Source: an uncultured Faecalibacterium sp. (GTDB taxonomy: Bacteria; Bacillota; Clostridia; Oscillospirales; Ruminococcaceae). From it: a DNA stretch of 64,000 nt. The translations under genes were made by a program, and so were the position numbers. Below are positions 8,125 to 17,707 of the stretch, piece by piece. Location of the stretch: NCBI GenBank assembly GCA_934547065.1, contig CAKTEF010000002.1, forward strand, positions 57,778-121,777. The letters are read 5' to 3'. The first letter of the stretch is position 1. Each line of letters opens with the position of its first letter. Under the pieces are notes generated by a model that saw only the letters and a program-made list of their open reading frames with translations, was not told the origin of the DNA and did not search any database.

Positions 8125-8670
8125 TTACAGCATCTTCACCATGATGATCTCATCCCGGTAGGTGCCGTCCTTCAGCTTAAAGGCCCGGGGCTGGATGCCA
8201 TAGCGCTCAAAGCCAAACTTTTCATACAAATGGATCGCGCGGGCGTTATCGCTGTACACCCCCAGTTCCAGCTGTTCAAAGCCGTTGGCACGGGTCTGGT
8301 CCACCGCCAACTGCATCAGAAAGCTGCCCAGGCCGCAGCCCCAATAGTCTTTCAGGACCGAGATTCCCATTCCGGCACGATGGCGATATTTTATATGAGG
8401 GCGCACCTGTGCAACCCCAAACTCCCCCACCAGCTTTTCTCCGGCAAAGGCACCTACCTCAAAGTTCACCGGGCTTTTCCCGCTGGCTGCAAGCCCGGTT
8501 TGCACGGCTTCCAGATTCGCGCCTTCATCCGGGTAGCGGGCCATAAAATAGGTCTCGCGGTAGGTTGCAAGGCGGAATGCACTCAGCGCTTCGGCATCGT
8601 CGGCGCACAGGCTGCGCACGGTCAGGACGGTTCCATTGGGTAGTTGGTATTCTCTGGGTGTGATCTGCAT
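8125..8670 (-). CDS. GNAT-family N-acetyltransferase
   Basis: Cytosolic acetyl-CoA-dependent acetyltransferase of 181 residues. The acetyl-CoA loop lies in SVLKDYWGCGLGSFLMQLAV (motif A, G-C-G-L-G), followed by LELGVYSDNARAIHLYEKFGF, the typical GNAT motif B. The substrate cannot be predicted; the family acetylates amines of small molecules or protein N-termini. The ATG at 8670 has GGGGAG six bases upstream, which argues against the in-frame extension to 8709. It has its own promoter and a terminator shared with cstA, so it is probably a single-gene unit. Confidence 0.85.
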   Translation of the reverse strand: MQITPREYQLPNGTVLTVRSLCADDAEALSAFRLATYRETYFMARYPDEGANLEAVQTGLAASGKSPVNFEVGAFAGEKLVGEFGVAQVRPHIKYRHRAGMGISVLKDYWGCGLGSFLMQLAVDQTRANGFEQLELGVYSDNARAIHLYEKFGFERYGIQPRAFKLKDGTYRDEIIMVKML

Positions 8671-8765
8671 AGAAGTCTCCCCTTTCCTGCTTTGGAGCCT
8701 GACAGCCATTTTCCGCGCTTTCGGAAAGCCGTCGGCCCCATCTTTTACAAGTCGAATTGCCTGTT

Positions 8766-8794
8766 ATCATAGCACGGTTTCCCGCCGTTTGCAA
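8766..8794 (-). promoter_or_regulatory. promoter of the acetyltransferase gene
   Basis: On the minus strand TTGCAA (8789-8794), 17 bases, TATGAT (8766-8771). Confidence 0.65.
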
Positions 8795-8816
8795 GGCCAC
8801 GCCCCAAAAGAGCAAA

Positions 8817-8858
8817 AAAGCAGCCGGTTTCCGCACACATACGGAAACCGGCTGCTTT
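8817..8858 (-). terminator. strong terminator after nrdR
   Basis: Seventeen-base perfect arms (8817-8833 and 8842-8858) followed on the minus strand by CTTTTTTGC. It ends the secDF-nrdR transcript. Confidence 0.9.
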
Positions 8859-8878
8859 CTCTGGTTTTCTTGTCCGGG

Positions 8879-9346
8879 TCAGTTTTTCTCTTTCCGGTCG
8901 CCCATCAGCTTTTTCAGTTCATTAAAAAAGCTTTCTACATCGGCAAACTGCTGATAGACCGAGGCAAAGCGGACGTATGCCACCTCGTCGATCTTCTTCA
9001 GCTCCTGCATGGTCAGCTCCCCGATGCGCACACTGGTCACCTCGCGGTCGTAGGAGCTCATCAGGGTCTGCTCAATGCTGCTGACGGCTCGTTCCAGGGT
9101 CTCGTAGCTCACCGGGCGCTTGGCGCAGGCCCGCAGCATGGCGTTGAGCAGCTTCTGCCGGTCAAACGGTTCGCGGGAGTCATCCTTTTTGATGACGATG
9201 AGCGGGACGGTCTCCACGACCTCGTAGGTCGTGAACCGCATCCGGCAGCGCAGGCATTCCCGGCGGCGGCGGATGCGCTCGCCGTCCTCCGTGGGGCGGG
9301 AGTCGATCACCTTGGATTCTTCATCGCCGCAATAGGGACATTTCAT
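8879..9346 (-). CDS. nrdR: transcriptional repressor NrdR
   Basis: 155-residue regulator of ribonucleotide reductase genes. The N-terminal zinc ribbon has C3, C6, C31 and C34; the ATP-cone domain follows (PLIVIKKDD...[17 protein letters not shown]), which senses ATP and dATP. Its length and motifs match the family almost exactly. The ATG at 9346 has AGGAGG upstream. It lies 49 bases after secDF on the same strand and is likely cotranscribed. The reductase genes it would control are not in this window. Confidence 0.96.
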   Translation of the reverse strand: MKCPYCGDEESKVIDSRPTEDGERIRRRRECLRCRMRFTTYEVVETVPLIVIKKDDSREPFDRQKLLNAMLRACAKRPVSYETLERAVSSIEQTLMSSYDREVTSVRIGELTMQELKKIDEVAYVRFASVYQQFADVESFFNELKKLMGDRKEKN

Positions 9347-9395
9347 AACGGTTCCTCCTGATGTTGGTCCTGTTCATCCGTTGGCAACACCACGG

Positions 9396-11741
9396 TCAGG
9401 ATTTTTTCTTTTCCGGGGCGGCTGCCTTGCGCTCGCTCCACAGCACCCAGGCCGAGGTAGACACGCACAGCGAGGTATACACGCCGCTGATCATGCCCAT
9501 CATCAACGGGAACGCAAAGGTGAAGATGCTGTCCAGGCCGTAGAGTTTGGATACCACACACATCACGGCCAATGCCATAACGGTGGTCACGGTGGTGATC
9601 AGGGTGCGGCGGGCCGACTGATTGACCGAGCGGTTGACCAGCTCCTCAAACGAGGTCTTTTTGCCCATCAGGGCGCGGTTCTCGCGGATACGGTCGTACA
9701 CGACCACCGTATCGTTGATGGAGTAGCCCAGGATGGTCAGCATTGCTGCAATGAAGTTGCCGTCCAGCGGGGTGCGCAGGAGCACGAATGTACCGAACAC
9801 CACCATCAGGTCGTTCAGCAGGGCCAGCACGGCCATCAGGCCGCCGGTCAGGCCGCCGATCTTCTGGAAGCGGAAACCGATGTACAGCAGGATCAGCAGC
9901 AGGGCGAACACCACAGCCACCAGACTCTTTTGCAGGAACTTGGTGCCCATGGCGGCGCTGACATTGCTCAGCGAGAGCTGTGCAAAGGCGTTGTCCGGGT
10001 AAGTCTCATTCAGGGAGTCCAGCAGTGTTTCCACCTGATCGGTGGTCACGGTTTCATTGCCGGGCATCGAGATCTTTAACGTCTGCTGACCGGTGGCCAC
10101 ATTCTCGCCCGTCTGCAGGGTCAGGTCCTTGCTGCCCAGGGCAGCGGCGGCGGTCTGCTGCACAGCCGAAGTTTCAAAGCTGTCCTCGTAGCTCAGGGTG
10201 ATCATGGCACCGCCGGTGAACTCGGTGTCCAGGCGGACTCCCAGCAGCACCGCACAGGCCAGGATGCAGACCATCAGGCTGGCCGAGATGGTCATAAAGC
10301 GCTTGCGCAGGCTCATCAGGTCAATGGGGTTGAGCTGCTTCGGCTCGGTGCCGGGCTTGGCCGCACCATACAGCCAGGGGTTGCGCAGGGCCTTGATGGC
10401 CGCAGCGCCACGGATCATGACGCGGGTGGCGAACACGCCGAACACAAAGTTCAGCAGCACACCGGTGAGCAGCGTATAGCCAAAGGCATAGATGGTGCCC
10501 GCAGTCGAGGGGCCAAAGGCAAAGAACACAACGTGCAGCGCCTTGGCAAAGAAACCGTCCGACGGGCCGAATGCGCCCATCAGCACCACCGCCACGATCA
10601 CAATGGTCACGTTGCCGTCAATGATGGGAGTCAGGCCGCGGGCAAAGCCGCTCTTGAGGGCACCGTCCAGCGATTTGCCGCTGTTCAGTTCCTCCTTGAT
10701 GCGCTCAGCCGTAATAACGTTGGCATCCACGCCCATGCCGATGGCCAGGATGATGCCGGCGATGCCGGGCAGCGTCAGGGTAAAGCTTTCAAACACCGGG
10801 AAGTAACCGGAGACGAATGCCAGCGTGGCCGCCACCTGACCGGCCAGTGCAATGCAGGCCAGGAAGCCGGGCAGGCGGTACAGCAGCGTCATCAGCACCA
10901 CGATCAGCGCAAAGGCGATCAGGCCAGCCAGCACCATGGCGCTCAGGCTGTTTTCGCCCAGGCTGGGACTGATGGTGGAGTAGCTATCCACCGTCAGCGC
11001 AAACGGCAGAGCACCGGAGTTGATCTGGCGGGCCATCTTGACCACGTCCTCCTGCGTGAACGGGTTCGACGCAGAGCTGGTGATGATGGCTGCACCGTCG
11101 GTGATGGCCGCATTGACTGTGGCCGTGCTGACGTTTTCATCGTCCAGCCAGATGCTGATGGATCCGTTGCTCTGGTACAGCCGGGTGGTGGCATCGCCAA
11201 AGGCCTTGGCACCCTCATCGGTGAATTTGAGCGCAACGTAGTATTCTGACGTGCTTCCATTCACTGGGCCATACTGTGCGGCAGCGCTTTCGACCATGGA
11301 GCCATCCAGGATCAGCTCGCCGTCTGCGCTGCTTCCCTCGCGGAACGTCAGGTAGGCGGTGGTGCCGATCTCCTCAATGGCAGCCTCCGGGTCAAAATCC
11401 GTCTCGCCGGACTGCCACGGAAACTCCAGGATCAGACGGTCGGAATCGTAATCCACATACAGCTCATAGTCGGTCACGTTCAGCGCGACCAGACGGTTTT
11501 CGATCACGAGCTGTGCCGCATCCAGCTGATCGTCGGTGGCATCGTAGCCGTCAGAGGGTGCAAATGTCACGTTGACACCGCCCTTGATATCCACGCCAAA
11601 GCGGATATCCTGTGTACCCTTAATGTAGGTCTTGGTCACATCGCCGTATTTGACTGCCACACCAAAAAATGCCGTGTAGACAAACGCTGCGATCAGGAGC
11701 ACCGTGACAACAAGCTGCCATGCTTTGCCTTTCGTCTTCAT
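9396..11741 (-). CDS. secDF: fused protein translocase subunit SecDF
   Basis: 781-residue membrane protein joining SecD (about residues 1-430) and SecF (about 455-781), which use the proton gradient to help SecYEG pull preproteins outward. The SecD part has an N-terminal helix, the FGVDIKGG motif, a large periplasmic P1 domain and the GMGVDANVI signature in a transmembrane segment. The SecF part opens after an Arg/Lys-rich linker, with LDTEFTGG and, later, GYSINDTVVVYDRIREN. Fusion into one chain is common in Firmicutes. The ATG at 11741 is taken as start; GGAGGT lies 12 bases upstream, a long spacing. Conserved Asp residues of both halves are present. Confidence 0.95.
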   Translation of the reverse strand: MKTKGKAWQLVVTVLLIAAFVYTAFFGVAVKYGDVTKTYIKGTQDIRFGVDIKGGVNVTFAPSDGYDATDDQLDAAQLVIENRLVALNVTDYELYVDYDSDRLILEFPWQSGETDFDPEAAIEEIGTTAYLTFREGSSADGELILDGSMVESAAAQYGPVNGSTSEYYVALKFTDEGAKAFGDATTRLYQSNGSISIWLDDENVSTATVNAAITDGAAIITSSASNPFTQEDVVKMARQINSGALPFALTVDSYSTISPSLGENSLSAMVLAGLIAFALIVVLMTLLYRLPGFLACIALAGQVAATLAFVSGYFPVFESFTLTLPGIAGIILAIGMGVDANVITAERIKEELNSGKSLDGALKSGFARGLTPIIDGNVTIVIVAVVLMGAFGPSDGFFAKALHVVFFAFGPSTAGTIYAFGYTLLTGVLLNFVFGVFATRVMIRGAAAIKALRNPWLYGAAKPGTEPKQLNPIDLMSLRKRFMTISASLMVCILACAVLLGVRLDTEFTGGAMITLSYEDSFETSAVQQTAAAALGSKDLTLQTGENVATGQQTLKISMPGNETVTTDQVETLLDSLNETYPDNAFAQLSLSNVSAAMGTKFLQKSLVAVVFALLLILLYIGFRFQKIGGLTGGLMAVLALLNDLMVVFGTFVLLRTPLDGNFIAAMLTILGYSINDTVVVYDRIRENRALMGKKTSFEELVNRSVNQSARRTLITTVTTVMALAVMCVVSKLYGLDSIFTFAFPLMMGMISGVYTSLCVSTSAWVLWSERKAAAPEKKKS

Positions 11742-11771
11742 AAAAATCAGGAAACCTCCAAATATAATAAA

Positions 11772-11804
11772 CCTCCGCCGCACAGCACGCAGGCCGCGCG
11801 GAGG
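11772..11804 (-). terminator. hairpin between the aminotransferase gene and secDF
   Basis: CCTCCGC (11772-11778) pairs with GCGGAGG (11798-11804); on the minus strand it is followed by TTTATTATATTTGG. A probable but imperfect terminator that also lies just upstream of the secDF ribosome binding site. Confidence 0.5.
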
Positions 11805-11825
11805 AGATTTTTGAATACTGAGCGC

Positions 11826-13106
11826 TTATGCCTGCTCTGCCAGCAGCTTTTCGACCGTGGTCAGCTTGACACAGACACAGAGCAGCTCCGAAGCGGTCTC
11901 CACCTCATCCAGGCTGGGATAAGTGGGAGCAATGCGCAGATGGGAGTCCTCCGGGTCCTTGTGGTAGGGATAAGCCGAGCCCGCACCGGTCAGGGTCAGG
12001 CCGCACTCCTTGCAGAGCGTGGCCACCCGCTTGGCGCAGCCGGGCATGACATACAGGCTGATGAAGTAGCCGCCCTTGGGGTTGGTCCAGTGGGCGATAT
12101 CGCCGCAGGGGGTCAGCTCCTCCGTAAAGGCCGTTTTCACCGCATCAAAGCAGGGCACCAGACGGCGGCGGTGCTTTGCCATGTGGGCCAGCACGCCCTC
12201 CTTGTTCTTCAGGAAGCGGACATGGCGCAGCTGGTTCATCTTATCGTAGCTGATGATCATGACCGAGAAGCGCTTGCAGATGTACTTCATGGCGTTCTCG
12301 CTGCAGGCGATCGCAGAGACGCCTGCACCGGGGAAGGTGATCTTGCTGGTGGAAGTGAACATGAAGACGCGGTCCTGCGTGCCGTACTTCTTGCACTCGT
12401 TCAGCAGAACGGGGGTCTCGATGATCTCATCGGTCAGGTGGTGGACGATGTAGGCCTCATCCCAGAAGATCTTGAAATCGGGAGCAGCCGTCTTCATCTT
12501 AGCAAAACGCTCGATCGTTTCGTCACTGTAGGTGTAGCCGTCGGGGTTGGAATACTGCGGCACACACCAGATGCCCTTGATGGTGTCATCCTCGGCCACC
12601 AGCTTCTCGACCACATCCATATCGGGGCCGTTCGGGGTCATGGGCACACTGATGAGTTCAAAGCCGAACTCCTCGGTGATGGCAAAGTGGCGGTCATAGC
12701 CGGGCACCGGGCAGAGGAACTTGCGCTTCTCCACCTGAGACCAGGGGCAGGGAGACTCCGGGAAGCCGAACACATAGCCGATGTTGATGAGGTTATACAT
12801 CAGCTGCAGGCTGGAGTTGCCGCCCACGAACACCTCGTTGGGCTTTACGCCGAACACATCTGCAAACAGGGCGCGGGCCTCGCTCAGACCCTCCAGCTCG
12901 CCGTAGTTGCGGGCATCGGTGCCTGCATCCGTGGTGTAGTCGGTCATCTTCAGCAGGTCCATTGCCAGATCCATCTGGTGGGGACCGGGCTTGCCGCGTG
13001 CCATATTCAGCTTCAGACCCTTTGCCTGAAACTGCTTGTATTCCTGCTCCAGCGCTGCCTTTTCAGCGGTCAGCGCATCGCGATCCATCTCGTGATAATT
13101 TGCCAT
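11826..13106 (-). CDS. PLP-dependent aminotransferase, aspartate-aminotransferase type
   Basis: Fold-type I aminotransferase of 426 residues. The lysine that binds PLP is in FTSTSKITFPGAG, with NPDGYTYSDETI and IFWDEAYIVHHL before it and the substrate-carboxylate arginine in SHLRIAPTYPS near the C-terminus. The sequence style (ARGKPGP...RNYGELEGLSEARALFADVF) is that of the subgroup containing the Corynebacterium aspartate aminotransferase and MocR-like domains, so transfer from aspartate to 2-oxoglutarate is the likely reaction, though alanine or others are possible. The ATG at 13106 has AGGAG ten bases upstream; the GTG three codons earlier would be too close. Confidence 0.85.
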   Translation of the reverse strand: MANYHEMDRDALTAEKAALEQEYKQFQAKGLKLNMARGKPGPHQMDLAMDLLKMTDYTTDAGTDARNYGELEGLSEARALFADVFGVKPNEVFVGGNSSLQLMYNLINIGYVFGFPESPCPWSQVEKRKFLCPVPGYDRHFAITEEFGFELISVPMTPNGPDMDVVEKLVAEDDTIKGIWCVPQYSNPDGYTYSDETIERFAKMKTAAPDFKIFWDEAYIVHHLTDEIIETPVLLNECKKYGTQDRVFMFTSTSKITFPGAGVSAIACSENAMKYICKRFSVMIISYDKMNQLRHVRFLKNKEGVLAHMAKHRRRLVPCFDAVKTAFTEELTPCGDIAHWTNPKGGYFISLYVMPGCAKRVATLCKECGLTLTGAGSAYPYHKDPEDSHLRIAPTYPSLDEVETASELLCVCVKLTTVEKLLAEQA

Positions 13107-13211
13107 TGAAAACACACTCCTTTATAGTACTTCCTGTTACCCAATTCTATGGCTCGTCTTTTGCGGTATGCCCCTGCCAGAGAGCACACGCCGCACGATC
13201 CACACTTTACT

Positions 13212-13240
13212 ATTATAGTACATTTTCCTGTCAGAAACAA
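13212..13240 (-). promoter_or_regulatory. promoter of the aminotransferase gene
   Basis: On the minus strand TTGTTT (13235-13240), 17 bases, TATAAT (13212-13217). The leader is about 100 bases long; no riboswitch was recognised in it. Confidence 0.7.
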
Positions 13241-13252
13241 GAATTTGAAAGC

Positions 13253-13295
13253 AAAAAGCCCTGCCAAAAGCAAAAAGCTTTCGAAACAGGGCTTT
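13253..13295 (-). terminator. terminator after clpX
   Basis: AAAGCCCTG-type arms at about 13255-13263 and 13287-13295, followed on the minus strand by CTTTTTGC. It overlaps the upstream edge of the next gene's promoter region. Confidence 0.75.
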
Positions 13296-13331
13296 CAGGC
13301 GGGTACACTCCCCTGCTGTGCGGCAATGCCG

Positions 13332-14660
13332 TCAGCTGAGAGCGACCTGATTTTTATAGCGTTTGCGCACGGCACCGTATTCCAGATGTGCCTCGCCGCC
13401 CTCCACGGTGTCCTCGTCCACGGTCACGCGGATGATGGTGGCATCGCTGGGCACCTCGTACATGATGGGCAGCAGAATGCTTTCCATCACGCTGCGCAGA
13501 CCACGGGCACCGGTCTTGCGCTCGATGGTCTTGCGGGCAATGGCGTGCAGGGCTTCGTCCGTGAAGGTAAGCTCCACGTTATCCATGCCCAGCAGCTCCT
13601 TGTACTGCTTGACCAGACTGTTGCGGGGCTCCTTGAGCACGCGCACCAGTGCATCCTCGTCCAGATCGTCCAGCACGGTGATGACCGGCAGACGGCCGAT
13701 CAGCTCCGGGATCAGGCCGAACTTGACCAGATCGTGGGGTTCCACCTTGCGCAGCAGCGCACGCTGGGCATCGTCGGAGTTGTCTTTCAGGCTGCTGCCA
13801 AAGCCCAGTGCAGATTTATCCGTGCGGCGCAGGATATACTTATCCAGGCCGTCGAATGCGCCGCCGCAGATAAACAGGATGTTGGTGGTGTCGATCTGGA
13901 TGAACTCCTGCTGGGGGTGCTTGCGGCCGCCCTGAGGCGGCACATTGCTCACGGTGCCCTCCAGGATCTTCAACAGGGCCTGCTGCACGCCCTCGCCGCC
14001 CACATCGCGGGTGATGGAGGGGTTCTCGCTCTTGCGGGTGATCTTGTCGATCTCATCAATGTAAATGATGCCGATCTGTGCTTTCTGCACATCAAAATCC
14101 GCTGCCTGGATCAGCTTGAGCAGGATATTCTCCACATCCTCGCCCACATAACCGGCCTCCGTCAGCGTTGTCGCGTCCGCAATGGCGAACGGCACGCCCA
14201 GCATCTTAGCCAGCGTCTGGGCCAGCAGGGTCTTACCCACGCCGGAGGGGCCAAGCAGCAGGACATTGGATTTTTGCAGCTCCACGTCCGAGCCCTTGCC
14301 GCTGAGGATACGCTTGTAGTGGTTGTAGACCGAAACGGCCAGCACCCGCTTGGCTTCGTCCTGGCCGATCACATACTGGTCCAGGCCTTCTTTGATCTCG
14401 GCCGGGGTCATGATGTTCACCGCCAGGCCCTCGGCTGCCTGCACGCGGGCGTGGTTTGCACCGCCGCGGCCGGGGCGGCCGTTTGCGCCCGGATGCTCCG
14501 GCTTGTCAGCCAGCAGGTCATAGCACAGGCCGATGCACTCGCTGCAGATATTGACACCGGGGCCAATGATCATCCGCTCCACTTCGTCCTGATGCTTCCC
14601 GCAAAAGCTGCAAACCAGATCTTTTTCGTTTTTATCTCTGCCGGAATTGTTGTTTGCCAT
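13332..14660 (-). CDS. clpX: ATP-dependent Clp protease ATP-binding subunit ClpX
   Basis: AAA+ unfoldase of 442 residues that feeds tagged proteins into ClpP. The N-terminal zinc domain has C17, C20, C39 and C42. Walker A is GPSGVGKT at 137-144, Walker B is IIYIDEID, and the pore loop GYVGEDVE and the sensor arginine region [10 protein letters not shown] are present. An IGL/IGF-type ClpP-binding loop was looked for; GFGSSLKD lies at the expected place. It is encoded 66 bases downstream of clpP, with a small GC-rich hairpin in the gap. The order tig-clpP-clpX is classic. Confidence 0.97.
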   Translation of the reverse strand: MANNNSGRDKNEKDLVCSFCGKHQDEVERMIIGPGVNICSECIGLCYDLLADKPEHPGANGRPGRGGANHARVQAAEGLAVNIMTPAEIKEGLDQYVIGQDEAKRVLAVSVYNHYKRILSGKGSDVELQKSNVLLLGPSGVGKTLLAQTLAKMLGVPFAIADATTLTEAGYVGEDVENILLKLIQAADFDVQKAQIGIIYIDEIDKITRKSENPSITRDVGGEGVQQALLKILEGTVSNVPPQGGRKHPQQEFIQIDTTNILFICGGAFDGLDKYILRRTDKSALGFGSSLKDNSDDAQRALLRKVEPHDLVKFGLIPELIGRLPVITVLDDLDEDALVRVLKEPRNSLVKQYKELLGMDNVELTFTDEALHAIARKTIERKTGARGLRSVMESILLPIMYEVPSDATIIRVTVDEDTVEGGEAHLEYGAVRKRYKNQVALS

Positions 14661-14726
14661 AGCAATGTTTCCTTATTCTGGGTCCTTGCGCGCGGCATTG
14701 CCGCGCCAATTGGTTTCAGCGATCCC

Positions 14727-15323
14727 TCAGCGGTGGGCGATGACCTCATCGATCAGGCCGTATTCCTTGGCTTCCAGCGCGGTCATATAGTTGTCGCGCT
14801 CGGTGTCCAGCTGGATCTTTTCCAGCGGCTGGCCGGTGTACTCGCTGAGCATGTGGTTCATCTTATCGCGGATATACACCATGTGCTCGGCGTGGATCTT
14901 GATGTCGGTGGTCTGGCCGGAAAGGCCGCCGCCCTGGCCGCCGATCAGCGGCTGATGGATCAGGATCTCGGAGTTGGGCAGCGCAAAGCGCTTGCCCTTG
15001 GTCCCGCTTGCCAGCAGGAATGCGCCCATGGATGCCGCCATGCCCATGCAGATGGTGGAGACATCGCACTTGATATACTGCATGGTATCATGGATGGCCA
15101 TGCCTGCGCTGATGGAACCGCCGGGGCTGTTGATATACAGGCTGATGTCCTTGTCCGGGTCCTGCCCTTCCAGATACAGCAGCTGTGCCACGACCAGGCT
15201 TGCGGAGGTATCGTTGACATCCTCGCTCAGCACGATGATACGGTCATTCAGCAGACGGGAGAAAATATCATAGGAACGCTCACCGTGTGCCGACTGTTCC
15301 ACAACATAAGGAACAAAACTCAT
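14727..15323 (-). CDS. clpP: ATP-dependent Clp protease proteolytic subunit ClpP
   Basis: 198-residue serine protease that forms the tetradecameric chamber used by ClpX. The catalytic triad is visible: S98 in GMAASMG, H123 in LIHQP and D173 in the LDTERD segment. The N-terminal loop and the handle helix follow the usual pattern, and the length is typical. The ATG at 15323 has AGGAGG upstream. A perfect terminator-like hairpin separates it from tig, so part of its transcription must read through or start in the short gap. Confidence 0.97.
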   Translation of the reverse strand: MSFVPYVVEQSAHGERSYDIFSRLLNDRIIVLSEDVNDTSASLVVAQLLYLEGQDPDKDISLYINSPGGSISAGMAIHDTMQYIKCDVSTICMGMAASMGAFLLASGTKGKRFALPNSEILIHQPLIGGQGGGLSGQTTDIKIHAEHMVYIRDKMNHMLSEYTGQPLEKIQLDTERDNYMTALEAKEYGLIDEVIAHR

Positions 15324-15363
15324 AAAGTTCGCCTCCTGGATCGAAATGATTCTATTTGCAAAA

Positions 15364-15403
15364 TTGACCGATACGGCAAAAGAAACTGGGCCGTATCGGT
15401 CAA
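15364..15403. terminator. perfect hairpin terminator between tig and clpP
   Basis: Fourteen-base perfect arms (15364-15377, 15390-15403). T-runs lie on both outer sides: ATTTTT on the plus strand and AATTTT on the minus strand. For tig it would end or reduce transcription before clpP. Confidence 0.8.
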
Positions 15404-15459
15404 TTTTTACAACCTTTGCTTACAGGGTCTGCCCTGCAGTCTTTGACCGGAACAGCTGA

Positions 15460-16776
15460 TTACTCAGCGTCCCCGGTCTTTTCAGCCTCAGCGGCCTTTT
15501 CCACAACATTTGCGTGGCTCTTGATGAAGTCGATCGCCTTGTTGATGGCCAGGTCTTTCTTCAGATCCTCAACGTTGACCAGCTCGCGGACCTTATCTTC
15601 TTCCATCTTGTACTGGTCAGCGATGCGCTTGATCTCAGCGGAGACATCCTCCTCGGAAGCCTCGATGTTCTCGGCAGCGGCAACAGCCTCCAGAGCCAGG
15701 CGGATCTTGACCTGCTTCTCAGCCTGGGGCATGAAAGAAGCACGGAACTGATCCACGGTCTGGCCCATATACTTCAGGTAGTCTTCCAGGCGCAGGCCCT
15801 GCTGCTCCACACGGAATGCGAAGTCGTTGACCATCTCGTCCATGCGGGTATCGTACATTGCCTGGGGGATCTCAGCCTCCATGCCGTCGATGACCTGATC
15901 GACCAGAGCGTTCTCAACCGCCAGGTCGTCCTGCTTGTCCAGCTGCTCCTGGTTGGACTTGCGGATGGACTCCTTGAACTCCTCCAGGGTGTCGTACTCG
16001 GAGCAGTCCTTTGCCAGCTCGTCATCCAAAGCGGGCAGCTCCTTGTACTTGACCTCATGCAGCTTGATCTTAAAGACGGCTTCCTTACCGGCCAGCTCAG
16101 CAGCCTGGTACTCGGTGGGGAACGTGACATTCACGTCGAACTCCTCACCGGCAGAGTGACCAACGATCTGGTCCTCAAAGCCGGGGATGAAGCTGCCGCT
16201 GCCCAGGGTCAGGCTGTAATGCTCAGCCTTGCCGCCCTCAAAGGCAACACCGTCCACAAAGCCCTCGAAGTCGATATCGGTGATATCGCCGTTCTGGGCA
16301 GCGCCCTCACGGGTCAGCTCACGGGCGTTGCGCTCCTGCACACGCTTCAGCTCAGCGTCCACAGTCTCGTCGGTAACAGTATGGACCAGCTTTTCCACGG
16401 TCAGACCGGAATAATTGCCGATCTTGACTTCGGGCTTGACAGCGACCTTGACGGTCAGGGTCACGCCCTCGGTCTCGCTTGCAGAATCCACGCTGACCTC
16501 AGGACGGCCAACGGCCTCCACGCCGGCTTCCTTGACGGCAGCCTCGAACGCCTCCGGGAACAGCTCGTTGATGGCATCGTAGGTAAAGATATCCTTACCG
16601 TAGAACTTTTCGATCAGAGCGCGGGGTGCCTTGCCCTTGCGGAAGCCCTGAACAGGGTACTTCTTGCCCTCTTTCTTGAAAACATCGGCAGTGGCCTTCT
16701 TGAAAGCCTCTGCATCGATGGAGAACTGCAGCTCTGCCATGCTCTTCTCGAGCTTTTCGCACTTGATGAAATTCAT
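15460..16776 (-). CDS. tig: trigger factor
   Basis: Ribosome-bound chaperone with peptidyl-prolyl isomerase activity, 438 residues. The N-terminal ribosome-binding domain carries the signature GFRKGKAPRALIEKFYG; the FKBP-like domain follows (about 150-240, with NGDITDIDFEG), then the long helical C-terminal arms. The ATG at 16776 follows GGAGG at nine bases. It is the first gene of the tig-clpP-clpX group, with its own promoter and a leader of about 130 bases. Confidence 0.96.
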   Translation of the reverse strand: MNFIKCEKLEKSMAELQFSIDAEAFKKATADVFKKEGKKYPVQGFRKGKAPRALIEKFYGKDIFTYDAINELFPEAFEAAVKEAGVEAVGRPEVSVDSASETEGVTLTVKVAVKPEVKIGNYSGLTVEKLVHTVTDETVDAELKRVQERNARELTREGAAQNGDITDIDFEGFVDGVAFEGGKAEHYSLTLGSGSFIPGFEDQIVGHSAGEEFDVNVTFPTEYQAAELAGKEAVFKIKLHEVKYKELPALDDELAKDCSEYDTLEEFKESIRKSNQEQLDKQDDLAVENALVDQVIDGMEAEIPQAMYDTRMDEMVNDFAFRVEQQGLRLEDYLKYMGQTVDQFRASFMPQAEKQVKIRLALEAVAAAENIEASEEDVSAEIKRIADQYKMEEDKVRELVNVEDLKKDLAINKAIDFIKSHANVVEKAAEAEKTGDAE

Positions 16777-16912
16777 TTTGTGTATCCTCCACTCAAAAAT
16801 TCTATTGCGTTGGACGGCCGGGCCGTCTCCTGCAACCGCGCACCGCGTCCTTGCTGTTGCGAAATGCGGGGACGCGCGCGCTCAATTGGGTGCAACAATC
16901 GCGTCAAAACTT

Positions 16913-16942
16913 ATTATAGCACGTTCCGGGTGCAATTGCCAG
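16913..16942 (-). promoter_or_regulatory. promoter of tig
   Basis: On the minus strand CTGGCA (16937-16942), 18 bases, TATAAT (16913-16918). The leader contains a GACGGCC/GGCCGTC hairpin near 16819-16835. Confidence 0.65.
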
Positions 16943-16987
16943 CCCAAATTCTGACTTTTTTGCTCTTTTCCCTGCCTTTTGCCGCCC

Positions 16988-17671
16988 TTAATTGATCCGG
17001 TACGGACAAAAGCGGAGGCCATCGGCGCTGACCAGCTTGTAGCGGATGCCGTCCACATCCCCCTGCACCGCATAGCGGATGGCGTTGCCGTGCAGGTGGC
17101 CGTAAAAGCAGCGGGTGATGCCGTAGGTCTTGAGCGTTGCCACAATCTCCGGTGCGCTGGTGCCGGTGTACACCGGCGGATAATGCAGGAACACCAGCTT
17201 TTCCAGCCCCGGTTCCGCGGCATCCAGGCTCATCTTCAGCCGCCCGATCTCCCGGTTCATCACCTTTTCATCGTGCGGTTCCCCTACATCGAACAGCCAG
17301 CCGCGGGTACCGCACAAAGCGTACCCCTCCACGGAGTACGAATTGTTGTGCAGGATATGCAGGGTGTCAAAGCCCTCGGCCTTGAGGTAGGCATTCATCT
17401 TGTTGGCCGTGGTCCACCAGTAATCATGGTTGCCTTTCATGATGATCTTCTGGCCCGGAAGCTGCTGCAGGAACGCAAAATCTTTTCGGGTATCGGTCAG
17501 GCGCATGGCCCAACTGATGTCCCCCGCCAGCACAATGGTGTCCTGCGGGGTGATCAGCTTGCGCCAGTTGCGCTCCAGCCGTTCCAGGTAACCGTCCCAG
17601 CCCGGAAAAATATCCATGGGTTTGGAGGCCCCCAGCGAAAGATGAGGATCGCCAAGCACATAAAGTGCCAT
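16988..17671 (-). CDS. calcineurin-like metallophosphoesterase
   Basis: 227-residue cytosolic phosphoesterase with the full dimetal motif set: GDPHL (D8, H10), AGDIS, KGNHDYWW, a late LHYPPVY and GHLHG. The substrate is unknown; relatives act on phosphodiesters of nucleotides, nucleic acids or lipid precursors. The ATG at 17671 is used. It lies 36 bases after thrC on the same strand and is probably the last gene of that transcript. Confidence 0.85.
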   Translation of the reverse strand: MALYVLGDPHLSLGASKPMDIFPGWDGYLERLERNWRKLITPQDTIVLAGDISWAMRLTDTRKDFAFLQQLPGQKIIMKGNHDYWWTTANKMNAYLKAEGFDTLHILHNNSYSVEGYALCGTRGWLFDVGEPHDEKVMNREIGRLKMSLDAAEPGLEKLVFLHYPPVYTGTSAPEIVATLKTYGITRCFYGHLHGNAIRYAVQGDVDGIRYKLVSADGLRFCPYRIN

Positions 17672-17707
17672 TCTTGTTACTCCTGTTCTGAACCGGCAGG
17701 CGGTCGT

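Noticed and set aside
14661-14726. GC-rich hairpin between clpP and clpX as a terminator
   Set aside because: No T-run follows it on the minus strand; the two genes are probably cotranscribed.
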